Notes: a model not told the origin generated them from the sequence alone. A stretch of DNA of 64,000 bases from Mucor racemosus (GCA_027405735.1 JAPEHQ010000009.1:1364001-1428000); one strand, 5' to 3'. Counted from the first letter of the stretch, positions 46,157 to 58,836 are shown. A program made the numbers and translations.

Positions 46157-46194
<38 letters not shown>
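46157..46194. promoter_or_regulatory. Poly(dT) tract (38 bases) upstream of ATG11
   Basis: Uninterrupted T run 126-163 bp upstream of the ATG11 start codon (A run on the gene's sense strand). Poly(dA:dT) tracts commonly exclude nucleosomes in fungal promoters. The exact length may be affected by sequencing. Confidence 0.5.
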
Positions 46195-46196
<2 letters not shown>

Positions 46197-46537
46197 AATG
46201 CAATTATCACACGGCGCTTACTTATTTAGGGAATAAAAGTATCAAGGATGCGAGAGTTAAAAAAAGTCCATTTATTCTCCTTTTCAAATTAAGTTCATTT
46301 AACTAAAATTGATCAGATAAGAAGCAATGTAATATCATATTAAATTGATTATTAAACCTTTAAAATATTCATCTTCTACCATCATTAGATAAAGAAGGGG
46401 CAAGGTAATTGGTACTACAAATAATACCAAAAAGTCATAGGTACTTGATATCATCATTTCCTTGGAAATATCTCATCATTTTAATGTTCATGTGATGAAT
46501 TTTTCTATTAAAAATGTCAAAATTCCAGTATGTATCT

Positions 46538-46551
46538 GGTTGCTAGGCAAT
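46538..46551. promoter_or_regulatory. X-box-like site upstream of ATG11
   Basis: GGTTGCTAGGCAAT, on the gene's strand ATTGCCTAGCAACC, about 510 bp upstream of the ATG11 start. It differs by two bases from the site at 9507-9520. Confidence 0.4.
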
Positions 46552-48781
46552 TATTCGGATCTTTAAGTCATTCACCATAGTTACAAACTTGCTTTTTTGA
46601 TCCATAAACATCTAGATTCCATGCAATTACCAAAAGTTGACATTTGCTTACGACAATATATGTTAAACTAAATGAAAGAACATCCGCTAACAAATTCTCT
46701 CGGTAAAAAAAGTACTATATTTGCCGATTTAATATGAAACAGCGTTTTATTCAGGAATCAAGTTCTTTTCTTATTGACCATTATGAATAAAAAAAAACGA
46801 AATCTATTACATGAGGTCAAACCAATATAAGGTTGAGCCTCCGTTTTAAACAACGGCATTCTATTGCAAAATGTATTCTGGAGGCCAAGAGTTCTACATT
46901 TGTTTGGCTTAAATAATTACTTGTATTACACGGAATTTATGTCAAGAAGGCACTATATTATTGAACGCGAGCAAGTTTACGTATCTGTATGAAATTCAAA
47001 ATTGCACTAATCTTTAAAATGCTCAAAAACCTTTAAAAAACACCTTAAAAAAGCATCCTTTGTAGTAATGATATATTTTATTTTTTTCCAGGATAAGTTG
47101 CAACATCCCAGCAATATATTACGTATCTCTATGCTTTTATAATAACGAATTCGTGATAAAATGAATTAAAAGCAGTGCAAAATGTAGTGAAATCGGGGCG
47201 TGAAATATTGAAAATGCTGTAGCAATATTTTATGTCCAGTTTGACATTTTAAACGCTTAAAGGATTTTCACAACCAAAGCGTATTAATAAATACCTAATT
47301 GCACACTAATCAACTATATGTAATTTTAATTGGGTTATATTATAGTATTTTATTTGAGAACATTTTTGTCATAAAAATTTTAGATATCTATGATAAACTA
47401 CAATTTCAGTTTTCCAAAAAATATCGAAAATATTGGTTTTCAGATGCAAAACAAACACTACCATGACAAAGATAACATAATTTTGGTCCTATGTTCTCGA
47501 CTATTATCTTAGTAAAAAGTCCCATTTTTCCACCGAAAAATTGAATTTTGCGAAAATTGAGATTTCGGACGAGGTATGGTAAGGCAAAATTCGAATTGAA
47601 ATCATCATCAACAAAAAAATGCGGAAATGCATTAATTCAAGTCTTTTGAACGGTAGCATTCGTTTGGTATGTTTTTGGACGCTAGAAATAGTCGTAAACT
47701 ATTAAAATGAAGCTTTCAAGTACGGGTTTAACTCGATTTTGTTGAATCAATGGAAGATATTTTGTGCAATTCTTGATTTATATATATACTCAATGCTCTG
47801 ATTTAATGTTTTATCGATATTCTACATCTAGCAGTTGTAAATAGAACATGATGGATTGTGGCGAAACTATCGTATTCAAGCTCATAATCCTCATTAATTG
47901 AGTCAAAACTCACAGTGCTTAAATCTCAAAAGCCTCCGTTTTAGGCAATTTTATTAGTTGTAAATTATTGAAAATTCTATAGTATATGTAATGAAGCAGC
48001 TGTTTATTATCATAACCCCTAAACAAAGGTAATTTTATTGAATTAGAAAGTATTTGCTCAATTTTGCAAACCCAATCTTTTAGCTATTTCTTTTGGAAAA
48101 AAGCTATAATCTCATATGGATTCTATTAATGCAGCTTGCTTAGAATCTTGAACAATAGCCCAGTTTTATCAATTTCGAGTAAATGAGACACTTCAGCATC
48201 AATGCATGAGTTGGCTCAACAATTAAAAGGCCACCTAAAGAAGCTCTTTGTTTTCAATATCTAGCGTAAATATTATTTTTTATTTGTGATAACATTGATA
48301 GCCCTAAGACGAGTGCAAAGAGAAAAAACTACACGATGTTCCAATTTGTTGTTTCCGACTTTAATGGGGGATAAGATGGCTTTATTGTTGATTTAATATT
48401 GAATAAAGGAGAAAATTGGTATTAACTATATATATGAATTTATTTTGATTGATTAATAATGGGTATTTCTAAGCATAACAAATGCGGTAATACGAAAGGC
48501 ATAACAATACACTTGCTAACTGAATCATTTGTAATAATGAAAATATTCATCATTGTGTAATGCAGATATTCCAAGAGATAAAAAGCAATGTCATTCCACT
48601 CAAAAACTTTTATCTCGAACGAAAAACGTAAAGACATAGCCAAGATATAAAAGTTTATTAATTAATTAATAATTACACTTTCATAATAAGTTAGACTTAT
48701 TAACACCAAAAGAAATCCTTCGAATCTGGAAACACTAATATTTATAATATGATTTCAGATGTTTATTGATCAATAAAATGT

Positions 48782-49955
48782 TTATTTGGATTCATTATAA
48801 TAGGGATAATCGGTATAACCAACACCATCATGAGTGTAAAAAGTATTTCTGTCGTACTTGTTTAATTCCCAATCATTGCGAAGTCTTTCAACGAGATCAG
48901 GATTAGCAATAAAAGCGCGACCGAAAGCGATCAAATCACCAGTTTTTTCAGCGACATCAATTGCATGATCGCGAGCATTTGAGAAACCACTAGCGCTTAT
49001 AAAAGGCCCCTTCCAGATAGCACGATAAGGACTAAGGGTATCAGTTGTATTTACATGATTTTCATCAAGCATGTTTGCACGGCTTTCGATGAAATGAACA
49101 TAAGATAAAGCAGGGAATCTAGCTTGAATTTCACTAGTCAAATAACTCCAAGTTTCAACGGTAGTCTCATCACCCATATCTTGGAATTTACCACCAGGAG
49201 AGAAACGAATAGCAGCACGCTCAGGGCCAACAGCCTCAACAACAGCCTCCAAAACTTCGAGTGAAAAACGAGTACGATTAGCGATAGAGCCACCGTAAAT
49301 ATCAGTACGTTTGTTGCTGTTTGTGTTGATAAATTGATCGAGAAGATAGCCATTGGCAGAGTGAATCTCGACACCATCGAAGCCAGCTTCAATGGCATTC
49401 AAAGCAGCCTGACGATAGTCTTGAACAATAGATTTAATCTCATCAATGGTAAGAGCATGAGGTTTATCATAAGGACCAGCCATTAACATGTGGTTACCGC
49501 TAATAGCAATCTCTGATGCAGACACAACTTGTTCATTATTAGGATTTAAATGGTTGGCGCCAGCACGACCAATATGCCAAAGTTGCATAAAGATTTTAGC
49601 CTTCTTTTCATGAACTGCAGCTGTTACCTTCTTCCAAGCTTCGATTTGTTCTTGAGTGTAAATTCCAGGAGCTCGCTTATATCCACCAGCGAGACGAGTA
49701 ATAAAAGTTGCTTCAGTAATTAAGAGGCCACCTTCTGTAGATCTTTGTTTATAATGTTCAGCCATTATGTCTGTTGGTACAGCTTCCAAGGTTGATCTGA
49801 ATCTAAATAGAAATTCATTTGTAAGTGATGAGGATGGCTTTATCAACAATATTTTAGTAATTGACATACCTGGTAAGTGGTGCCATTACCACACGGTGGT
49901 TGAGGTTGTAGTTACCGAGTTTGATAGGAGAGAAAATAGCCTTGTTGTTGCTCAT
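48782..49955 (-). CDS. Old Yellow Enzyme-family NADPH:flavin oxidoreductase
   Basis: FMN-dependent ene-reductase acting on alpha,beta-unsaturated carbonyls, used in detoxification or redox metabolism. Minus-strand exons 49955-49870 and 49802-48782 give 368 residues, the normal size. MAPLTR (residues 24-29) carries the FMN-contacting threonine. HSANGY at 176-181 supplies H176 and N179 (substrate binding) and Y181 (proton donor). DIYGGSIANRTRF and the late IAFGRAFIANPDLVERL phosphate-binding segment follow. The 67-nt intron splits the Arg codon of MAPLTR. Closest in pattern to yeast Oye2/3 and plant OPDA reductases. The natural substrate is unknown. Confidence 0.96.
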
Positions 49956-51679
49956 TGAAAATTGATTAAATAAAAAGGACTGTAGGAGAAACATTTGACA
50001 GGTTTGAAGCTTATTTATATACATGTACAACTTCGATCTCATTAAGCTGAAGAACAAAATCGAAAAGTTTTTCCGTTCTCCGGTATCTATGATTACTAAG
50101 TAAATCATATTACAATATTATTAAACACATGTTTTGAATGAGTCTATTTTAAACAGAAAAATGATGTGTATATATATTACATCTATATGGAAATTGTATC
50201 TTTTAATGAAATTGATGCAAACTTTCATACATTTTATTCTATTACCAGAGTACCCAATATTTGTACTTTTTTTTTAAAAATTCCGAGCACTAGTAGTTGA
50301 AGCCCTTCAATTGGCTTATTGGGTTCCCAGAATGATGCGAACAGACTAAACAATTCCCCAAAAGCCAATTTTTGAGCTTACTACAATAATAATACTTGTC
50401 TGGGGTATCGCTCTCGTATCGCCACGTTTAGATTGATGATAATAAACTATACCCCTCATGTATAGTATAAATCTCCTGATTGCATCATTCGCGGTTATTT
50501 ATCAAGTTAATTTTGATTCTCCAATATATAGGCTATGGTCAATCGAATTATTAACCTATCAAACTTAATTGGATAGTCTGATAATTCAAAATGAGACACA
50601 CATCGATGATTTAATCCTCATTCAAATTTTGATGAATTTACGTCTTATGCTGGTACAACAATAGCAATAAAATGATCAAAAAGCTTATATAATACCACGT
50701 AAATCTAAAACGTATCATTTTATTTTTTCTGTCGTCGTCTTACTAATCTTTATTACTAAGCATTTTAAACTTCCAACCTAATCTTGGAAATTTACAGATT
50801 GTGACAAATCGAAAAGGCTGTCAAATATCATATACCGTATACTTTAAAGTGTAATGATAAGAAAGCTGATGGTAGATCCATTTTGGTCTATTTTTAATCC
50901 TCTTTAAAATTCAAAATTCATCGGAATTACAGATCGTAATAAATTCTATTTGGTCAATTTCGTATCAAGTAAAGGTAAAAAAAAAAAAAAAAAACTGATA
51001 TTTACTGTTCTTGAAGGTATGACGAAGAAAACCATGCAAATATTTCTTAGTCAAAGTAAAGGGTTTACAAATTTGTCAAGCCTTTGATTGTAATATGGAT
51101 TGGATTTTTTTAACATTCAAAAAGACATAAAGCTTCGAATAAACATGATTGTGATGGCCTGTGATCTCGGTCAAATATTATGGTCAGGATGGTATGCTAA
51201 TGATATGATTCTTAATATTGGAGATCAGTGAACATTGGCTGAAGGAAGGTTGGTGTTCTTATTTGTAAATTTGATATTTATTAAGAAAAATAGGTAAGGA
51301 TGTAAAGTGGAAGAAAGATAAGGGATTATAGAATGGCTTCCTTGTAGTATTTATAGGAACATTTGAGATGTCCATTACTGCTATGAATTACTATAGTAAT
51401 AGTTTGATCCATTACAACAATCAACATAGCACAATATTTACAATTTTGTATGAATAGTTTACCGATGGGTTGCGAGAAAAATGGAACTCACAGTTTTTTC
51501 AATGCATTAAGTAATTGCTGATATTATGGCCTTCTATCCCCCACCCCCTCATTACAATCATAAATCATAATTCCTCTGACTTTTCAAAGAATTTTAGAAA
51601 ATCCTATGCACTAATCTATGTGAGACAGCCAATAAAAAGACAGAACCCCATTTTCTATCTCCGACATTATTTTTACGAA
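49956..51679. other. Gene-free spacer
   Basis: OYE promoter at the left, then AT-rich sequence. A short stretch near 50880-50935 resembles 15765-15815 (TTTTGGTC, then ATCCTCTTTAAAATT), possibly a scrap of an old repeat. An A run lies at about 50978-50995. No gene recognised. Confidence 0.4.
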
Positions 51680-52720
51680 AACTGATCGAAAATTGATCGA
51701 AAAATGATGCAAAAATCAAGTTTGTTTAATAACTCATGAACTGCAAAGTAAATTGGACTAGAGAGTTAAATGGTTTTTGTACAGTTTTGGATTCTGCATC
51801 CATCTAAATAAAATTCAGACAAACATTTCATATTAAATTTTGCGTAAAATGCGATTGAAATTTTGGAGGTTTTTTGAAGATACACATCATTTTTTATAAG
51901 CATATTTAAAATATAACTAATTGAAATGATGCGCAAAATTATTATCTATCGACCAAGCTATTGTAAAATTTTCTAGCTGCATTTTCCATAGAGAAAACAA
52001 GATTTTTGTGAATTTTTTTTTCAGATTCAGAATTTGGGATGAGGGTATATAAGGGAAAAATGGAAGCTAGGAATGGAGGTACCATTTTGTACACATTTTT
52101 TAGGGTATCTCCACGAAAAATCAATATTTTGAAAAACTCTAAATTGGGTCCGAGAAAGCTTAACGAGCTTCATGACATGAATGCAAAAAAAATGTTGCTC
52201 AATTTAGCCAATATTTTGAAAACTACTATAGAAATGTCAAAAAAAAATAAAAAAAAATAAAGGTGCTCAAAATTTTTTTATATTAAAACATGTAATAGAG
52301 CACTTCAAAACAAGTAAGTTTTATTATTAAAAAGTGTTAGTATAGCTTAGTTTTTTCTAGAGATATGAAGCCTCAAAATTTTAATTTTACACAGTGAAAT
52401 ACGCGTAAAAATCTGAAACATTAGTATTGAAAAATTAATACCAACTGTAAAAAGTAGGATATTTCCAGATACTTGTTTTTGGGTTACAGGTGAGCATCTC
52501 AGGTACATTGGTATATATTTTTTTCTTGGTGTTATTTAGTGAAAACAAAAAGTAGAGCAGGGATGAAAAATGAGACCCAGTTTTCAAGGGGAAAGCAGTG
52601 AATTTTACGCGTTTTTGAGTCTTTCGTGAGATATAAAATAAATTTAGGAAAATGTAGTGTAATGCGACTGATTCATATCTATTTAGTAGCGTCTAAGATA
52701 TACATCATTACAGTGGAAGC
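51680..52720 (+). repeat. Rep2 repeat, copy 4
   Basis: Same orientation as copy 1 and matches it from AACTCATGAACTGCAAAGTA to the region after GAGATATAAAAT. The conserved short frame is at 52039-52260 (MRVYKGK, then FFRVSPRKINIL). It lacks the left third present in copies 1 and 3. Confidence 0.8.
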
Positions 52721-53984
52721 TCACTTGAATCTGTATTTACGTTGAGAACGAGTCTGTTTTCCCTTATTAGTATGTGCAAATAGCATGTAGTAGCTAACAT
52801 GATTTTCAAGTTTACAGGATATATAATGACTCGTTTGAAAAATATTCATAAATCAAATTAGATTTTTTTTTAAAAACAAGTTAGCTTATTGTGAAAGTCT
52901 ATGTTATTATTTCAGATTTACATGTAATCGAAAAATTGGTATATAATACGTAACATTCGCTTCGATTTAACATTTCTCTCATTAAGGATTCAATATACTC
53001 TATTTTGAGTCATATGTAAGCTTGAAGCTTATTTTTTATTTGCAATTTGTTGTTTTAATGCCAGATGAAATCAAAGCAATTATAAATTATAGCCATCAAT
53101 TGATGCGATTTTGCGTTCTCGCATTAATTAGATAAATTCAATATCCAGCAATTGAATTATTCTAATTATAGAAAATATCTGAGATGATCAGAAAATATCA
53201 AAAATGTGATTTCAAAAAATGATAATTAAAGTAATAGGGCATTATTACTTTTATGCAAGTCTAAAGAATGTTTCTTAGTTTTTTTTTTTCGTCTATTACA
53301 AAATGTCAATTATAAAGCTAAAATAGTCTAAAATAGTCTAACATCGATATTTTCTACATTATCTTATGAATGATTACATATGAATGAGTAAAGTTTAAAA
53401 TCTATCAAACTAATATAATATGAAAAATGAGACGACAATGATCTAATTTGATTACACTACAAACAGCTAAATAATCAATAGATTTATAGACTGTCAATAT
53501 GATTGATAAATGACAAATATTAACAAACCAGCGAGATCGTTTTGCGAGCCGATACTATTTTGAAGCTTCTAGAGGCTGTATATCTCGGCAATATTACAAT
53601 CGATTGGTATAGAAAGAATTTTAATTGATCGATTAGTTAGTTATAGATTTTATTAGATTGATTGATTCTATTTTTATTTGAATTTTTATAAATTATATAT
53701 ACACACACGCATATCAGATGCAATAGCTGCATAATTTTTGATTTTTTACAGAACGATGCATGCAGTTGAAACAATGAAAGCAATTGTAAGCAAAACAGTA
53801 CATGTAAATGTGCTAAAGAGTCACATTACGAGTATGTTTACTATAGTTGTATGTAATACTATAAAACGACTACCACGGTGTACTAGTTTAATAAACAACA
53901 AGGAGATATAATTGTAGTATAGAACCTATTTTCGGTTATTTTTTCTCATCTGTCATCCTATTTCTAAATATACAAATTTACACT
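52721..53984. other. Spacer upstream of the 169-residue ORF
   Basis: AT-rich, no repeat match. A TATA-like ACTATAAAACG near 53859-53869 lies about 120 bp before the next ORF, and a CT-rich stretch follows near 53940-53970. Confidence 0.4.
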
Positions 53985-54494
53985 ATGGACCTCGCTTTAA
54001 GCTCTTTTAGTAATAATGATTGGCATAGCCAACATAGAGGCAGCATTAGCAGCAGCAGTAGTAGTAGTAGTAGCGGTAATGCTAACCTACCAACGGCACA
54101 CTACATTTTTGGGGCAGGAAACTACATGACTTTCAATCCTGAGCTATATTATCCTAATGCATGTTTATTTTGTGGATTGCCCAATGGCGGTAAAAAAGAA
54201 GCAGCTTTTATCACTACTTGTACAAGCCAAGAAATAATTGTTGCCACAGCTGCACCAACCATGCCATTCTACAGTACTAGGGCGAATGAAAAACCCCGTA
54301 ACCGTTTGCTGGAGATCATTATACATAAACATCCAAAATCGAAAAACTTGGCTTCCATCATGTCAAAACTAATTTCCAATCAATTTCAAACAACATTTCA
54401 AAAATGGAGACGATATTTGGTTCAAAAACGACTTCATTTTCCTGTAGTTACTCAAAGTCGAAAACGGTTTTTAATACCGTCTTCGTTTTATTAA
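53985..54494 (+). CDS. Hypothetical protein, 169 residues, poly-Ser N-terminus
   Basis: Single-exon frame with a good context (TATA-like motif and CT-rich leader upstream). The N-terminus has a nine-residue serine run coded by AGC/AGT. A central segment reads YYPNACLFCGLPNGGKKEAA, with one CxxC that is too isolated to call a zinc finger. The C-terminal third is basic and probably helical (SKLISNQFQTTFQKWRRYLV). No signal peptide or membrane span. I recognise no family. Coding status rests on length, context and composition only. Confidence 0.6.
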   Translation: MDLALSSFSNNDWHSQHRGSISSSSSSSSSGNANLPTAHYIFGAGNYMTFNPELYYPNACLFCGLPNGGKKEAAFITTCTSQEIIVATAAPTMPFYSTRANEKPRNRLLEIIIHKHPKSKNLASIMSKLISNQFQTTFQKWRRYLVQKRLHFPVVTQSRKRFLIPSSFY

Positions 54495-55002
54495 GATTCT
54501 TATACCATTTTATGTCATATATTTCGAGAAATAGTTAGGTCCATTTTGCCGAGTTGGTCCTTTGTGTAATAAACAAAATAAATTGACAAAATATGATAGC
54601 TTATGATATGATTTGTTAACAAATATAAAAAGAGCCGGTTCAATGTAACGGTGTATAGACACAGTTCTGCCAATTTATTAGACAGATCGGTAAGGTCGAC
54701 GGTAAGAATGTAAAATAAACTAAATTAGGATAATTTAATCATTCGATATATAATTCTTCTAAATACATACATGGCGCATACTTCTCCATGTGAGACTATG
54801 AGGGTGAGAAAGAAGATTTATAGTCTACATATACATATACATACATAACTGGGGTTAAGTATAGGTAAAATATAAAATCCCTTAATTCCCGCACAAAGAA
54901 AGAAACATGACATGTCGAAAATAGTATAAATATAAGCTGAAAATTTCCTTTATAATAAACTCACTTTTCTTTCCTCTTTTAACCCTTTTATAAACACACA
55001 AA
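54495..55002. other. Spacer with promoter of the 73-residue ORF
   Basis: AT-rich. TATA-like AGTATAAATATAAG at about 54923-54936 lies 70-80 bp before the next ATG, followed by a CT-rich leader. Nothing else recognised. Confidence 0.45.
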
Positions 55003-55224
55003 ATGATCTCAATTTCTCGTACTTGGCGTCGTATCTCTACTCAACTCAAATCTAATCTAAGTAGAAAAAGATCAACTAGTTCTACCAACAGCTATGGAAG
55101 TAAAAGTGCGAAATCAGTTCGATTTTATACAGTCGATACAATTTACTATACACATTCAGCGACAGAATATGATCGTACACCATCTGATGAAGAGCTTTCT
55201 TCAATTCAATCTGATGAAAACTAG
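55003..55224 (+). CDS. Small protein with a PP1-docking (RVxF) motif
   Basis: Single-exon frame of 73 residues with a clear TATA box, a CT-rich leader and the start context CAAAATGAT. The N-terminal half is basic and Ser/Arg-rich. KSVRF at about residues 37-41 fits the RVxF consensus for docking to protein phosphatase 1. It is followed by YYTHSATEYDRTP and an acidic tail (DEELSSIQSDEN). The pattern VRF then EYDR is, from memory, seen in fungal proteins that may regulate PP1. Function is inferred from the motif, not shown. It is unlikely to be chance given the promoter and the motif together. Confidence 0.65.
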   Translation: MISISRTWRRISTQLKSNLSRKRSTSSTNSYGSKSAKSVRFYTVDTIYYTHSATEYDRTPSDEELSSIQSDEN

Positions 55225-55537
55225 AAAGAAATATTTCTCTTTTATGTATTTTTAATCCAAAAAAGGATAATTTTATGCAATGCACATCAAATTATTCTCA
55301 CATTCTGTACCATAATACTATAATAATTTCTTGTTGCTTGGCAAAATGTAATCAAAATGCACATTTCAAATATTGGTTCCTGAATCGTCGCTATGGTAAC
55401 AAATTTCATTTTGTGTCACTTTTTGATTCTCGTAGTCACTGTTCCCCCATTGTTTTTTCCATATCCCATCATTATTTCATTATTCATTCATGCTAATTTC
55501 GCTATATTTCTTTTTTCTTTAAATAAAAATTGTCGAT
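55225..55537. other. Spacer with SEC12 promoter
   Basis: Contains an X-box-like site at 55387-55400 and a CT-rich leader just before the SEC12 ATG. No gene recognised. Confidence 0.45.
55387..55400. promoter_or_regulatory. X-box-like site upstream of SEC12
   Basis: GTCGCTATGGTAAC matches 11 of 14 positions of GTTGCCATGGCAAC and lies about 140 bp upstream of the SEC12 start. Confidence 0.42.
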
Positions 55538-57142
55538 ATGGGTGTCATTCGTCCAATAACTATCAAAAGTAGAGTTGATTTTCCAGTTTATGGACTTGAT
55601 TTTACTGCAGATGATATTTTAATTGCTGGAGGAGGTGGAGGAGCAAATCGCTCTGGCGTAAAGAATAATTTGGTAACATATCAATTGATAAAAAAAAAGA
55701 AAAAGAAAAGAAATTAAAAGGTATTTAATGTGTGTTTAATTTTGCTTTTGAACAGGTATCCTTCAAAATAGATCAAATGAATCGTAAATTAGAGCAAATT
55801 GATACAATGTTATTATCTGACAAAGAAGATTGTCCAATGTCGATTGCTTGTCATCCCAAAGTATACTTAAATCTCATCTTGTTTATACAAATACTTATCA
55901 ATTCATATGCTTTTTTATTAGTTGCCTTTATTAGCAGCTGGTATCAACAGTTCAGAGGAAGCTATTAAAGAAGGGAACAATTTGAACTGTCGCGTATTTG
56001 AGACTGAATATGGGTAAAATTACAAATTATCAAATGTAAAATTGGAATTATTCTAAATGTTAAAACAGCAAAATTCAGTTGAAATCATTATTATCTACTA
56101 GCAATTGTAAATCTATTGATGAATACCAAAGAGTTACTCGATTCAGCAAATCAGGCAATTATTTAGCAACAGGATTTAGCGACGGAAAGATTTCTATTTT
56201 AAAGACACAAGATTGGACATTATGTTTCCCGTCGCTAAGATTTAAAAATGTACAAGATATCGACATTGATATTAAAGAACAACATGTAGCAGTGGCTACA
56301 TCCAATGCATTGATCATCTTATCCATCCAGGATGGAACTGTAGTTCAGGTGATTGACAGCCCTAAATTAAACAAGAATACAGAATGCGAAATTCGTGCTT
56401 GTCGGTAAGTTTATAATCTTTATCGAATTCCAAGTTTTACTGATTCGATTAACCTCAAGGTATGGAGTAACGTTAAAAGGAGAAGAAACACTGTATGCTA
56501 TTGTGAATCCGACTTCAAGAGGGCGTGGATTTGTATGTGCTTGGAAATTAAGAAAAAAGGGAAATCAATATCCAGTCCATAAGGCAAGAACAGCGGGTAT
56601 TAGTCGGAAAACCATAACAAGTTTTAGCATAAAGTATATAGTAATTGGTTTTTCTCATGTCTTTATACTAATCACCACATAACATAATAGCTCTACAGGT
56701 GATATACTCGCTTATGCATCAACTGATTTGAGCATTGGACTCGTTGATGCTCAAGGATTGAAAGTAAGACCATACCAATTAAAACTCCTTTATTTATGCA
56801 AAAAATACATGTATATTAAATTCACAAATAAGCCGTTGTTAAAAGTAGAAAAGGCACATGGATTTGCCATCACAAGCTTAGCATTTAATTCGTCGGGTAA
56901 ATACCTGGCAAGTGCAGGAGCAGATAACAGTTGTAGGATTATGGTGATTCCTAAGCAAGCCATCCAAGATAACCGAGGTAGAACTGGCTTTTTTTTTTTT
57001 ATAATTGATTTGAAACTAACTTTTTATATTAGAATACATCTTTACTAAACCTTTATTCATCGTTTTGGACATGTTATTATTTGCTCTTTGGATGCACGTT
57101 TTGGTGGAAATGGTAGATGGAGGTACCCTTTCTAGTTATTAA
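55538..57142 (+). CDS. SEC12: Sec12/PREB-like Sar1 GDP-GTP exchange factor
   Basis: ER membrane protein that loads Sar1 with GTP to start COPII budding. Eight exons (55538-55672, 55756-55860, 55922-56013, 56069-56404, 56460-56633, 56691-56763, 56833-56977, 57033-57142) give 389 residues. AGGGGGANRSGVKN near residues 30-43 is the family's glycine loop (the K loop that binds Sar1 and potassium in yeast). WD40-type strands follow (FSKSGNYLATGFSDG, then FNSSGKYLASAGADNS). The last exon codes a hydrophobic span at 361-381 (LFIVLDMLLFALWMHVLVEM), giving the cytosolic-propeller, single-C-terminal-anchor layout of Sec12. The luminal tail is only 8 residues. An X-box lies upstream. Confidence 0.91.
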
Positions 57143-57170
57143 ATAACCGCCATCTGTTGATTGGTGGTTT

Positions 57171-57184
57171 GTTGCAAAGCAACC
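57171..57184. promoter_or_regulatory. X-box-like site upstream of GSK-3
   Basis: GTTGCAAAGCAACC, an inverted repeat GTTGC-n3-GCAAC, about 230 bp upstream of the GSK-3 start and just past the SEC12 stop. A very CT-rich tract (57250-57360) follows. Confidence 0.42.
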
Positions 57185-57411
57185 ATGGCTATTTTGATAA
57201 ACTTTCGAGAGAATTATTATTATTGTTTACGCATCATCATATAAATTTCCTTTTAATTTTCCCTCCTTATTTCTCTGTTCTTCTTTTTCTTTTTTCTTCT
57301 TTTTTTTGATTTTTTTTTTTTCGTTTTCTCCCTTTCTTTTATTACCAGTTAATAAACAGATAACCTTTTTTTTTTCTTGAATAGCATTTTATAAAAGATA
57401 GTTCCCGAGCA

Positions 57412-58836
57412 ATGGCACACGGACCTATGAGTGGTATGAAAATTACCGGTAAAACTAAAATCTTGAAATACAAAATGTTGTGTAAAATCAAAATACTAAC
57501 TAGCATGTAGGTGGTGATAATGATCCAACCAAAGTACATGAAGAGCAAGCAAAGGATGGTAGAACAGGGCAAGATATAACATTTAAATACACAACTTACA
57601 AAGTTGCTGGTAATGGGTCTTTTGGCGTGGTTTATCAGGCTAAAGTTGTAGAAACAGGCGAAAGTGTCGCCATCAAAAAAGTATTCCAGGATAGACGATT
57701 TAAGGTGTGTGTGTACATTAGAAAAAAAGAGGAATTAAGGAATTTACTAACCTTGTGAATCAGAATCGAGAATTACAAATTATGCGTTGTGTATGGCATC
57801 CAAATGTTGTTGCCTTGAAAGCATTTTTTTATAGCCATGATCAGGTGAAAAAGGATGATCTTTATCTTAATTTGGTGTTGGAATACATTCCAGAAACTTT
57901 ATATCGTACTTCACGTAACTATGCAAAAGCTAGACAACCTGTACCAATGCTATACGTTAAACTCTACACGTACCAATTAATGCGTGCACTTGCTTTCATT
58001 CATTCACTTGGAATTTGTCATCGTGATATCAAGCCTCAAAATTTATTAATTGATCCAAACACTGGTGTACTTAAACTATGTGATTTCGGAAGGTAAATGA
58101 TTATTTACAACTTGCTGTAAATGTGTATATACATATATTGATTATCTTTTGTAGCGCAAAGGCACTTCATGCTGGAGAGCCCAATGTCTCTTATATTTGC
58201 TCTCGTTATTATAGAGCACCTGAACTTATATTTGGAGCAACAAATTATACATGTAGCATCGATGTTTGGTCTGCAGGTTGTGTCATGGCAGAATTGATGT
58301 TATGTCAACCATTATTCCCTGGAGAAAGTGCAATTGATCAATTGGTTGAAATTATCAAAGTGTTGGGTACACCTACTAAAGAGCAATTACTAGCTATGAA
58401 TCCTTCTTATACTGAACATCGTTTCCCTCAAATTAAGCCTCATCCATTCTCTAAAGTTTTTCGCTCTCGTACGCCAGAGGATGCAATTGCTTTTATTACC
58501 AAGACGTTACAATATGAACCTCTTCGACGTTTAACAGCTTATCAATCATTGGCTGATCCATTTTTTGATGAACTTCGTAATCCAAATGTTACAATGATTA
58601 GTGGAAAGCCAATGCCACCTCTATTCAATTTCACACGCCATGGTAAGTTGGAAATTATTATATTTTAAACAAAAAGATTTTAACTTGTCGCATTAGAATT
58701 ATCGATACAACCAGATTTGATTCCCAAGATTGTTCCTCCTCATTGTGAAGCTGCATTAGCAGCAAACGGAGTTGATGTTCATAATTTCGTTCCTATGACA
58801 TCTGAAGAAATGAAAAACGATGATGTACCTCATTAA
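57412..58836 (+). CDS. GSK3: GSK-3 family protein kinase
   Basis: Proline-directed, primed-substrate kinase of the GSK-3/Rim11/Skp1 group, acting in stress, differentiation and metabolism. Five exons (57412-57448, 57511-57704, 57764-58092, 58155-58642, 58697-58836) give 395 residues. Glycine loop GNGSFGVV at 46-53, catalytic lysine K68 (VAIKK), helix-C glutamate E80, HRDIKPQN with D165, DFG with D184 followed by SAK, and the activating tyrosine Y200 in [15 protein letters not shown]. The C-terminal [20 protein letters not shown] is typical. Introns 1 and 2 have perfect CTAAC branch points. Orthology to the GSK-3 family is certain; which fungal paralogue is not. Confidence 0.96.

Larger units (their letters stand above)
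46032..48781. other. Long spacer between ATG11 and the OYE gene
   Basis: The left side is the ATG11 promoter with a 38-base T tract (46157-46194) and an X-box-like site. 47300-47700 has faint similarity in wording to Rep2 but no alignable block. No gene recognised. Confidence 0.4.
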
